The position numbers and the translations under genes are program-made. From positions 14,300,465 to 14,364,464 of the forward strand of contig CM042985.1 in assembly GCA_023678885.1 (NCBI GenBank): a DNA stretch of 64,000 nucleotides, read 5' to 3'. Of this stretch, positions 47,335-57,268 are shown piece by piece (within the stretch, counting starts at the first letter, position 1; every line of letters starts with the position of its first letter). This DNA comes from Pogostemon cablin (taxonomy: Eukaryota; Streptophyta; Magnoliopsida; Lamiales; Lamiaceae). Under the pieces are notes generated by a model. That model had not been told where the DNA came from. It was given only the letters and a program-made list of their open reading frames with translations, and did no database searches.

Positions 47335-48430
47335 CCGGATTCCATAGTCCGTAGGTGTGTACCTGAGATGGAGATAGAGAGCTCAAAAGACGGCAGCAAA
47401 GGTACTTCAATCTGCTCTTTATTGGCCGACTTTGTTTAAAGATTGTTAAACCTATGTGGCGACATGCGATAGATGTCAAAGGATGGGGAACATAAGTCGA
47501 CGAGATGAGATGCCACTTCAGCCAAGCATTGTTGTTGAGATTTTTGATGTATGGGGATCAATTTTATGGGGCCTTTTCCCCCTTCTAATGGAAGTCTTTA
47601 CATCCTTTTAGCAGTGGATTATGTTTCAAAGTGGATGGAAGCCATTCCCACTCGCATTAATGACTCAAGGACTATTTTATCTTTCTTGAAGAAACATATC
47701 TTTGCCCGTTATGGAGTTCCTAGAGAATTGGTGAGTGATGGAGGGTCTCACTTCGTCACCAAACTTCTTGAAAAGGTGCTTAAGGATTATTGAGTTAATC
47801 TTAGGGTTATTACACTCTATCACCCTCAAGCGAATGGGCAAGCTGAGGTCTCCAACCAACAAGTGAAGTAAATTTTAGAGAAGGTAGTTGAAACTAATAG
47901 GAAGGATTGGGCTATGACGCTTAATGATGTTTTGTGGGGGTTCCAGACTGCTTATAAGACGGTGTTGGATATGTCACCATACCAAATCATCTATGGAAAG
48001 CCATGCCACTTACCCGTAGAGATTCAGCATAAAGCTTTTTAGGCATTGAGGAGTTTGAATTTGTCTTTAAAGGATTAAAAGGAGTTGAGGATGACTCATA
48101 TTAATCAATTGAATGAGTTCAGAAATTGAGCTTACAAGAACTCGGAGATCTACAAGGAGAGAATGAAGAAATTGCATGATTCAAAGATCTCATACAAGGA
48201 GTTCAAGCAAGGTGATGAGGTATTACTTTTTTAACTCTCGTTTGAAGCTCGTAGCAGGAAAATTGAAATCAAAGTGGATGGGGCCGTTCATTATCCATAG
48301 AGTCTGTGGAGGGGGGAGTTTTGAGCTTATGGACAAAGATGGGGACATTATCACAGCGAATGGGCATCGATTGAAGCATTACAAGTCGTCGAATGATGCT
48401 TGCGTCGTCTTTGAGGATACCTTGCACTAG
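47335..48430 (+). pseudogene. Athila integrase B, inactive
   Basis: The zinc-finger half shows TYVATCDRCQRMGNISRRDE (about 47449-47508) but is cut by a TAA near 47447, and part of the His segment before it is missing. In the catalytic core (47551-47793) the first acidic position of the usual GID-FMGPF motif is Asn (codon 47560-47562). The second Asp is kept in LVSDGGSHF, and the Glu in HPQANGQAEVSN (about 47820-47860). Stops lie at 47791 (TGA), 47868 (TAA), 48040 and 48076. The C-terminal region 48176-48430 has SRLKLVAGKLKSKWMGPFII and FELMDKDGDI. No chromodomain is seen. Integration in cis would not be possible. Confidence 0.87.
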
Positions 48431-49552
48431 ATTGGTACCGTCATGACTCTCCAACATTAAACATGAGCACCAGTTGGGGGCTTTCCCTCCTATTTTATTA
48501 CTTTATTATTTATTTTTTGTGAGTAAGAAATTTTTATATTTGACGTGCTTACTTATCGGTAATTACATCTCTTTGCAAACTTAGTTTCCACTATAGTTTC
48601 TACTAAGTTTTGGGGGTGTGATGTACTTACCTCATTAAAGCACTAAGAGTATAATCTTTTCTTTGTGACGTTTGTTAGGGAGTTAATTTTTTGTTGCATA
48701 ACAAAACTTTTACCGGTTGCGGTGTGTTAATTTTTTGCAATTTGCCTAATGTTTTGTGGTGTTTGGTGCTATTTTTTAGTGTCATATGCGGAGTAACTCA
48801 TGAATATCAAGTTTAAGATTGATTCTCGAGCTAATTTTGATCTATTTTGGTACCTAATGTTTTATTTTGAGCTTAGAGTGTGCAGGGGATGAAGAAATTT
48901 TGAGTTTGGAGCATCAGGTGGTTAGTTTGACCAGATATGTAGGTCAAACATGGAAGCCCTAGTCGAACTGGAGATCAGAAACTTCATTACAGGTCGATTC
49001 GACCAAGCAGAGAAGAGTTCAACCAGAGGTTCAACCAAGAAAAAAGTCTAACTGGCGATTAGAGAAGTTTGTACAGGCAGATTCGACCAAGATGGGATCG
49101 GTTTGACCAATTGGTTTGGTCAAATCAAGGTCGAATTGTGAACCTGATATATCTGAACAGGCGAGTTCTACCACGACTATAGAGTTTGACTAAAGCACTT
49201 GGTCGAATGATGGTCGAATCGCGATGATGAAATATCCAGAAAGAGAGTTTGACCATGGATTTTACCACGACAATCTGATTCTACCATGATGTTAGGTCGA
49301 ATCCAGGCCAGGTAAGTTGATTTTAACTCCATTTTTCACCTCATTCGATCACTTTTGCACACCACCTTCACCCGAATTCCTCCCGAATCGAAAATTCTCT
49401 CTTTTAATCTTCGATTACACGCAATTTTGAACCAAATAAATCAGATTCCACACACTACACACTCGATTTGTTGCAAGTTTGGGTCGATTTGTCAACAAAA
49501 TCTAGGGTTTTTGGCGAATTTTGGGAATTCTCCACAATCATTCGACCTAGCC
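48431..49552 (+). other. pol-ORF1 spacer with internal PPT and TTCGACCA array
   Basis: A 1.1-kb non-coding spacer. The internal polypurine-like motif AAGTTTTGGGGGTGTGATG is at 48605-48623. From 48915 to 49310 there are about fifteen copies of TTCGACCA, TTTGACCA, TTCTACCA and complements. A frame starting at 49355 overlaps the leader exon of ORF-1 and is probably spurious. Confidence 0.75.
48605..48623 (+). other. Internal polypurine-tract-like motif
   Basis: AAGTTTTGGGGGTGTGATG lies 175 bp after the end of integrase. It resembles the terminal PPT/LTR junction of the same element, AAGTTTGGGGGTTTGATG (52898-52913). The equivalent motif is found in both other copies with this region. Confidence 0.65.
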
Positions 49553-51578
49553 ATGTCAAGCTCGAAAGGTATGTTTTCTTGGTTTATTTGCCCTATGATT
49601 GAAGTTTCATTACGTGATTCTGAGATGGGTAAGTTGAATTAACTGATTTCTTGAGGGATTATGGCATGGGAGTTGAACTTTTATGCATGATTTCGTATGA
49701 ATAGTTGATGGGTTTGAATTTGATTGATTAATTATTGTCAAACCTTGATGTGTATGTGGAATTAGGATATAATTGAGAAGTGTGAGTGAAGCTTGATGGA
49801 TTTTGAGTTACTTTCTTGAATTTTTAATGCATGCTTGTGGTTAATTAAATTGTTTGTTGATCTCATTGCATACTTGATGATTGGAATGAAGTTGAATAAG
49901 CATGTAAATTGAATTGTTAGATCATGAGGATGGAACATGCTTGTTTGGTTAGACTATGCATTAAAAAACTTGAAGTCTTGAGTAGAGTTAAATGCATTAG
50001 CTTGGTTTTCTTTTCTTGTTGTTGGTTTTGAAGTATTGTTTTCAGGAAAAGGGAAGGAAGCTGAAGTTCGTTCAAAGAAGAGGCAAGATAGACCTTCTCA
50101 TGAAGATGCAGTGACAAAGAAGCTAAGGCTTCAAGAGCGGTTGCCCTTGAATTTCAAGATTCGGATGAATGAATAGGATGAGATCAAAGAAAAATGGGGA
50201 GAAGTGTCAGATAAGATTGCTCGAACGAGGTATCAAGATGATGGAGTGATGGTTACTATGAACATTCACGATGATGTTCAGTGGATGTTTGATCAAGTTG
50301 GTATTCATCACTTCATGGAGTTTAAAAAGCCTACTTATTTCCATGTGACTGCGGAAGTAATATGTTCGATTACTGTTAAAAAGGGTGTGAGCAATCTTCC
50401 GTATGAGTGTTCGTTCCAGCTCGGAGGTGAAAAGAGGACATGGTCAGCGGAGGATTTGAATATCTTATTTCAGACTCCTAGGGGGATTTCAAGGAATGAG
50501 AATGGGTATTTCAATGCAAACAGATTTTGGAGAGTGATTTCTGGTGAGGATGTGGATTACAAGACTAGCAGTGCTCTTGCTTTGTTGATTCATAATCTAG
50601 TGATCTGGTATATGGATAGAATATTGAGTAATATTTTGTTCGCCCGTTCTAAAGGAAGTTGTACGGCGAGGGAAGAGTTGTATGTCCTCTGGTGTATGCT
50701 CAGTGGAGTGAGGTTCAATATGGGATCATACCTCATTTATCAGCTAAACAGGTTCAAGTGCTCTCCGTTTCAGAGAGTGAATATAGGAGGGTTGCTTACT
50801 TCGGTAGCTAAGTACTATCACATGGACTTCACCGGCATTTCACCCATCCTGGAGGACCCCAATTTGGTGATGAGTACATGTGTGAAGGGTGGATTCGCTC
50901 ATCTGAGGGATGGAGATTGGTTCTTCATGAGGGGGTCGAAGGCCTTTACTTTCATGTTTCCTTTTGATATGAGTGTGTTGACTACTATCAGGACTGAGGG
51001 GAACATGTTGATGAACACACTAGGGCACACTGCTCTCTTAGTCACTTGCTTGACAAATGGTGATTGGAGGACCGTAGCTCAAATGTACGCTGAGGGGATA
51101 ATGGAGGAGCTTCAGAGAATTGTAGACGAGGGGCATTTTCAGCCACATCATCAGCCACAGCCACAGTAATAGCAGGAGCTTGGAGAGGATCAGGTGGATC
51201 CGAAGATAGGATATCCACCTCCGCACGAGATGCCACCACGTCTCATTCCAGCATGGCCACAGCAGTAGTGGGCTGGTCCTGATGCTTATTTTCAGGAGCA
51301 GTTTCGATTGATTCATGAGCAGCTCATCACACTGGATGCGAACTAGCAGGAGACGAATAGGCAGCTGGAATTGGCGAATGTGAACTGAATGGAAAGTACA
51401 ACACGCTGTAGAATAACTATGTGGAGATGGATAGGAGATTGGAGAGGATGTATGCTCATGAGTGCGAATTGGATAGAAAGTTAAACAGTCTTCATAGAGA
51501 TTTAGATTGATTGCGCTCGGAGATGAGTGATGGTGATGACGAAGAGGGTGCGAGCGATGATAATGCTCCAGAGGAGTA
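49553..51578 (+). pseudogene. ATHILA ORF-1 (env-position) protein with leader exon and intron
   Basis: Exon 1 is 16 nt (49553-49568, MSSSK plus one base), then a GTATGTTTTC donor, a 477-bp intron, and a TTGTTTTCAG acceptor (50045). Exon 2 continues in phase through a basic stretch (RSKKRQDRP) and a TAG at 50174 to a 321-codon open region (50204-51169). That region matches the ATHILA ORF-1 family (PF03078): ARTRYQDDGVMVTM, MFDQVGIHHFMEFKKPTYF, SFQLGGEKRTWSAEDLNI, REELYVLWCMLSGV, FQRVNIGGLLTSVAKYY. The frame goes on past TAA-TAG (51167-51172) into a Gln/Pro-rich tail and a charged coiled-coil-like end to about 51578. Further TAG stops at 51266 and 51344 look like former CAG. I see no signal peptide or membrane segment, so an envelope role is not supported. 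Confidence 0.88.
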
Positions 51579-52908
51579 GGATGCACCAGGTTTTTGTTCT
51601 TTGTCTGTTTCATCTCATCTCCCTTCTCTTTTTCTCTTTACAGGATGAGTATTTGTGGTGTGAGTGGCATGTACGTATATTGAAATGATTGGATGTTAGA
51701 TTGAGAATTGATGATTGATACTTGAGGGTGGTTATACTTGTATGGATTGTCTTGCTATGAGGGTTCTTGGTTTAGTATGATGCATTCGTATTTTACATGT
51801 GTTAATTTTTATTGATTAGAATCATGTATGCTTTATAAGTATGTGGATTTATTGCGAAATTGATCTTGGTTATTTACTTTGAGGAGTACTTAAGAATCTA
51901 TTTACCAATGTGAGAATTTGAGCCATTTAAATCATGCTAGTTCATGATAATTTATTCTTGAGGGAATCATTCGTATGATCGTATTCTAGAACTTGGCTTG
52001 GCGTCTTGTGTGAAGCTTATGATTGATGAATTACTAGGACATGATCTTAGGCCATTATTGTGTAATCAAGTCACTTAGCCAAAATTTTACCTTGAAGCCT
52101 TAAAAAGCTTTTTCTTTGGCAAGCCTTGATAAAAAGCCTTATTAAACCTTTACTTGAGCCTTGTTGAATATCCTATTCATTAGTAGAGAGTTGAGGTGCG
52201 TAAGCGCTTGAAAGAATGAAAAAGGTGGAAGCTTGGTTGAGAAGTATGAAAAAGAAAGAAGTATGGTTAAATCTTGTTTAGGGGTAGTGCCTGAAACTGG
52301 TACCCCGACAACTTAAAAGGGTAGTGCCCGAAATTTGTACCCTTGCTCATTAAGGAAAGATGATGTTGATGGTAAGAAAAAGAAGGAGAATTCAAACTAT
52401 GAAGATTATGAGACGAAGATGGAGAACAGATGAAGTTGTATGACGAAAAGCAAAACTCCAAGATAATTCTCTACTAGTGAATTAGTAACTTTACCTAAAT
52501 TCTCCTACCTTTACCAAAGAGCCAACATTACAACTCAAAAGCAAGTCCTTTGTGATCCTAGTAAGGAATTGATTGTAAGTGGACTTTTGAGACCCTTGCC
52601 AAGCTTATGGTTACGCGGAAGTATGGATTGAATATGAGCGTAAACACTAACTTGTTAAATTGTACATCTTTTACACTTGAGAGTGAGAGCAAATATTTAT
52701 ATTGTGAGCTAGATAATTTTGTACTCCGAAAGGTATTGTAAATGAGTGATGTTTTGCATGAATGATGCATATGATGCTAGTAATACTTGTGTTCGATTGA
52801 TGAATTACATGTGTGAGTATGAATTGTATTGGTAGTTGGTGAATTTTACACTACTCTTTGGTTTTGATTTCGTTGCCTCGAGACGAGCAACATGTAAGTT
52901 TGGGGGTT
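51579..52908 (+). other. Athila 3' UTR B with twin stem-loops and PPT
   Basis: Non-coding. Stem-loops: GGGGTA (52281-52286)/TACCCC (52301-52306), and AAGGGTA (52317-52323)/TACCCTT (52338-52344), each with a 14-nt loop. CTCCTACCTTTACCAAAGAG lies at 52501-52520. The pre-PPT sequence GTTGCCTCGAGACGAGCAAC near 52872-52891 can fold into a short stem. The PPT is AAGTTTGGGGGTT (52898-52908 and the preceding bases), directly before LTR2. Confidence 0.85.
52281..52344 (+). other. Twin conserved stem-loops
   Basis: A 6-bp stem followed 10 bases later by a 7-bp stem, loops GTGCCTGAAACTGG and GTGCCCGAAATTTG. Homologous to 10803-10909, 19646-19710, 23959-24023 and 55082-55145. Confidence 0.78.
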
Positions 52909-54477
52909 TGATGAATGTGTAAATTCATGTGTTTTGAGGTTGGATTCATGGAATAATGGAGTGTTAGATGGTTGAAATTTTATATGAATTGTTATAGTTA
53001 GTGAAAATCCACAAATCGGTTGTTGTGAGGGCTATTTGAGTTGGTTTTCGAAGGAAAACGAGTTGGAAGTGATCAGATCCAGAAAGAGGAAGAAGCAGGC
53101 ATGCGATTCAACCAAGCAGGTGTAGGATTTGACCATGAAGGAGAGAGTTCGACCAGCACTGCTGGTCGAACTAAGCGCAGAAAGATGCCTGCAGTGCCAT
53201 TCGACCACGACATTCGAGTTTGACCAAACCACTTGGTCACACCGTGGTCGAACTCGAAGGCTGAAGAGAAGTAGTACCGGTTCGACCAGAACTCTGGTCG
53301 AATTCAGGATTTGAGACTGATTTACAAGCGGATTCGACCTGGAGTTCGACCTGCCTGGGAGAGTTCGACCAACCTCTTTGGTCGAACTGATATACGAAAA
53401 CATGCCAAATTTGTATTTTTACACCTTCAGTGCTTGTGTTCGCTCAAAAAGCCCATCCAAGGCCCGTAAGGAGAGTATACAAGTATAAAAGAAGAGCTTT
53501 CACAGGAAAAGGATGTCATTCATCATCCATCCATCACCGAACCCTACCATCATCCGAAGGAGTCGTGAGGAGAGATTCGTCTGGCAAGTCAAGTAAGATC
53601 ATACAAACTAGCCATGATTGTTCCAAGATCAATCATGAGCTATAACCGCTCCGGTAGTTCTAGGGTTATGAAAGCTTTATGAGTTAATTGAATTTCCATG
53701 TGTAAACTCCGTACAACACTACTGGTGGTTATTTTATATAAGATTGTGCTTTTTCAATTCATACTCACGGTTGTTTTATGCATCATTAACTATTATGTAG
53801 AGTCTGAATACATCTCTTGGTTATTGATTGAGTGCGTTCACTGCTGAGAAGGATTACATGTTATAATTCTAAGTGAATGGATTCCGAAATCTTATTAGAA
53901 CTATGTTATATAGATACTTGTTAATTGAATCTTATTCGAGTTAATAAGTAGGATAAAGAGTATAACTTCACAGTACCTATAAAGAGAGATCATATCGGGT
54001 TAGAATACTAAGTGCACGGGAAATAATTGATACTGATAGTACCTAGAAAGTGGGGTTAATTATATCTCTTGCCCCGAGGGTATTCACACGTGTCAAACGC
54101 ATGTTTACTTGTGTCTATAGGGTGAACTTGCATGGTTTAGTGATGCATCCATACACTACAAGGCAGAGTCGGACAATAACACATGGAAAGGAAATTAATA
54201 AGTAAAGTTGGATGACCCGAAGAACTACCTAATTTCTTACTTGATCACAACCATATTTTATTTATTGCTTGTTTATTTAATTTGCTATTCAAATTATACG
54301 TTCTTTAATTTTGTAACAATTCCAAACCGATTAGCCAACATAGTCTTAGTTAATTAAAATATTGAATTGATAATAATCCATCCCTTGGGTTCGATAATCA
54401 CTTGGTCGCCTGTCGAGACTACAATTGATATCCTTATACTTGAAGATTAATTTTTTATGTTGAGAAAACGCTCATCA
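52909..54477 (+). mobile_element. LTR2 (internal LTR of composite element)
   Basis: 1569 bp, TGATGAATGTG...ACGCTCATCA. The U3 first 200 bp differ more from LTR1 and LTR3 than those do from each other. It carries two perfect hairpins, GTTCGACCAGC/GCTGGTCGAAC (53147-53171, 3-nt loop) and GTTCGACCAA/TTGGTCGAAC (53363-53387, 5-nt loop), and the TATA box at 53484-53490. The left flank is a PPT and the right flank is 3' UTR DNA, with no target duplication, so it is not a separate insertion. Confidence 0.9.
53147..53171. repeat. Perfect U3 hairpin, 11-bp arms
   Basis: GTTCGACCAGC, then ACT, then GCTGGTCGAAC. The arms are exact complements. A second such hairpin is at 53363-53387. Both use the GTTCGACCA core repeated across this element. 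Confidence 0.9.
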
Positions 54478-55714
54478 AATTAGTTGGACATACTGGTATG
54501 GATTGTCATGATATGTGAGTTCTTGGCATGACTATGTTGCATTCATATTTTACATGTGTTAATTTTTATTGATGTGAAGCATGTACAACTTGATAAGTAT
54601 GTGGAGTTCATTGTGAAATTGATCTTGATTATGTGCTATGAAGAGTATTTAGGATTCTATTTACCCATGTGAGAGTTTGAGCCATTTGAATCATGCTAGT
54701 TCATGATAGTTTATTCTTGAGGGAATCGTTCATATGACCGTATTCTAGAACTTGGCTTGGAGTCTTGTGTGAAGCGTATGATTGATGAGTTGCTGGGACA
54801 TGATCTTAGGCCATTATTAATATGTGAGTCACTTGGCCAAAAATTTTACCTTACCTTATAATATATGTATCATTGGAAGCCCTTTTGAGCCTTAAAAAAT
54901 ATAAAAAGTTTTTTCTTTGGCAAGCCTTGATAAAAAGCCTTATTTAACCTTTACTTGAGTCTTGTTGAATATCCTATTCATTAGTAGAAAGTTGAGGTGA
55001 ATAAGTGCTTTTAAAAATAAAAAAGGTAGAAGCTTGGTTGAGAAGTATGAAAAAGGAAGAAGTGTGGTTAAATCTTGTTTAGGGGTAGTGCCTGAAATTG
55101 GTACCCTGACTGCTTAGAAGGGTAGTGACCGAAATTAATACCCTTGATCAATAAAGAAATATGATGCTGTTGTGAAGGAAAAAAGGAGAATTCAAACCAT
55201 GAAGATTATGAGAAGAAGATGGAGAAAAGATGAAGTTGTATGACGAAAACCAAAACTCCAAGGTAGTTCTCTACTATTAAATTTGTCACTTTATCTAAAT
55301 TTTCCTACCTTTACAAAAGAGTTAACATTACAACCCGAAAACAAGTCCTTTGTGATCCTAGTAATGAATTGATTGTAAGTTGATTTTTGAGACCCTTTCC
55401 AAGCTTATGGTTACGCCGAAGTATGAATTGATATGAGCGTATATTAACCTATTAAAGTGTATATCATTTACACTAGAGATCGAGAGTATATGCTTATCAT
55501 GTGAGCTAGATAGATTAGTACTCCGAATTGCGTAATAATTGAGTGATGTTTTACATGAATGATATATATGATGCTAGTAATACTTGTTTTCGATTGATGA
55601 AATTGCATGTGTGAATATGAATTATGTTGAATGTGGTAGTTGAGTGAATTTTACACTACTCTATGGTTTTTAATTGCGTTGCCTCGGGACCAGCAACATG
55701 TAAGTTTGGGGGTT
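54478..55714 (+). other. Duplicated Athila 3' UTR between LTR2 and LTR3
   Basis: Homologous to about 51706-52908 and starts directly after LTR2 without a PBS. Stem-loops: GGGGTA/TACCCT (55082-55087 and 55102-55107, one G-T end pair) and AAGGGTA/TACCCTT (55118-55124 and 55139-55145). The PPT TAAGTTTGGGGGTT precedes LTR3. It has no ORF-1 and looks like the tail of a second element joined at LTR2. Confidence 0.85.
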
Positions 55715-57268
55715 TGATGAATATGTAAATTCACGTGTTTCAATCCTGGATTCATGTACTTATGGTATTTTAGATGGTTGTAATTCGATATGAATCGATA
55801 TACATGGTGGAAAGTCACGAATCAGGTGTCTACAAGACTATTTGAGTTGATTTTTGAAGGAAAACGAGTTGGAAGTGATCGGATCCGGAAAAAAAGAGAT
55901 TCAGGGGAGGATTCGACCAAGCAAGCACTGGATTCGACCAAGAAGGAAGACGTTCGACCAGTACATGTGGTTGAACCATTGGAGAAGAAGTGTCGTTCGA
56001 CCACAATCGTACCATTCGACCAAGCCATTTGGTCGAACCATGCTCGAACCAGTAGCCTAAAAATACGCACATACAGTTCGACCAGAAGGTTTAAGATTCG
56101 ACCAGGATTCTGGTTGAATCCACGACCCGCAACTGATGTACAGGTCGATTCGACAGGAGTTCGACCAGCTCAGAAGGATTTGACCTAGCCTGTTGGTCGA
56201 ATTGACATGCAGAAATTTACCATATTCGTATTTTTACATCTTTAATGCGTGTGTTCGCTCAAGAAGCCAATCCAAGGCCGTAAGGAGAAGTTTATAAGTA
56301 TAAAAGAAGAGCTTTCGCAGGAAAAGGAGATCATTCATCATTCATCATCCATCCACACCAAAACCCTACCATCATCTCAAGGAGAGGTTCGTCTGGCGAG
56401 TCAAGTAAGATCATACCAATTAGCCATGATTGTCCTAGATCAATCATGGGCTAGAACCGCTTCGGTAGTTCTAGGGTTATGAAAGTTTTATGAGTTAATT
56501 GAATTTCCATGTGTAAATTCCGTACAACACTACTTGGGGTTTATTCTATATAAGATTGTACCTTTTTAATTCATACTCACGGTCATTTTGTACATCATTA
56601 ACTGTTATGTGGAGTCTGAATACATATCTTGGTTATTGATTGAGTGCGTTCACTCCTGAACAGGATTACATGTTATAATTCTAAGTGAAGGGATTATGAA
56701 GTCTTATTAGAACTGTCTTATATAGATACGTGTTAATTGAATCTTATTCTGGTTAATAAGTAGGATAAAGAGTATAACTTCATAGTACCTATAAAGGAAG
56801 ATCATATTGGGTTAGAGTATTAAGTGCACAGGAAATAATTAATACTGATATTACCTAGAAAGGGAGGTGAATTATATCTCTTGCTTAAAGGATATTCACA
56901 TGTGTCATACGCATGTTTGCTTGTGTCTATAGAGTGAACTTGCATGGTTTAGTGATGCGTCCATAGACCACAAGGCAGAGTCGGACATCAATACATGGAA
57001 AGAAAATTAATAAGTGAAACTGCATGACCCGAAGAACTACCTAATTTCTTACTTGATCACAACCTTATTTTCCATATTGCTTGTTTATTTAATTTGCTAT
57101 TAAATTTATTCGTTATTTAATTCCGCAACTATTCCAAACTAATTTGCCAACATAGTCTTAGTTAACTAGAAGATAATCGAATCGATAATCACTTGGTTGC
57201 CCCTCGAAACTACAATTGATATACTTGTATTTGGGGATTAATTTTCTGTGTTGAGAAAACGCTCATCA
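55715..57268 (+). mobile_element. LTR3 (3' LTR of composite element)
   Basis: 1554 bp, TGATGAATATG...ACGCTCATCA, followed by the target duplication GTGAA (57269-57273). It is close to LTR1 over the U3, including the identical hairpin 56015-56037. TATA box at 56299-56305. About 25 bp present in the others near its 3' end (the GGGTTCGATAATCACTTG region) are shortened here. Confidence 0.9.

Larger units (their letters stand above)
31904..57268 (+). mobile_element. Composite Athila-lineage Ty3/gypsy element, 25.4 kb, three LTRs
   Basis: Outer borders are TGATGA...TCATCA with the 5-bp target duplication GTGAA on both sides (31899-31903, 57269-57273), so the whole 25,365 bp behaves as one insertion. 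Order: LTR1 (31904-33501), tRNA-Asp-type PBS, gag A, pol A (ending in the integrase zinc region), scrambled copia DNA (38516-42910), gag B, pol B with integrase, spacer, ATHILA ORF-1, 3' UTR, LTR2 (52909-54477), second 3' UTR (54478-55714), LTR3 (55715-57268). LTR1 and LTR3 resemble each other more than LTR2, as expected for the original pair. The extra units must come from recombination or template switching. All coding regions are broken. Confidence 0.85.

Noticed and set aside
49553..51578. ORF-1 as a true envelope gene
   Set aside because: The position is env-like, but I see no signal peptide, membrane segment or furin-type site, and the family match is to ATHILA ORF-1 of unknown function.
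51038..51613. 191-codon minus-strand frame
   Set aside because: It is antisense to the Gln/Pro-rich tail of ORF-1, where lack of antisense stops is expected from composition.
52909..54477. LTR2 as an independent solo LTR insertion
   Set aside because: Its left flank is a polypurine tract and its right flank is family 3' UTR, with no 5-bp target duplication. It is an internal LTR of the composite.
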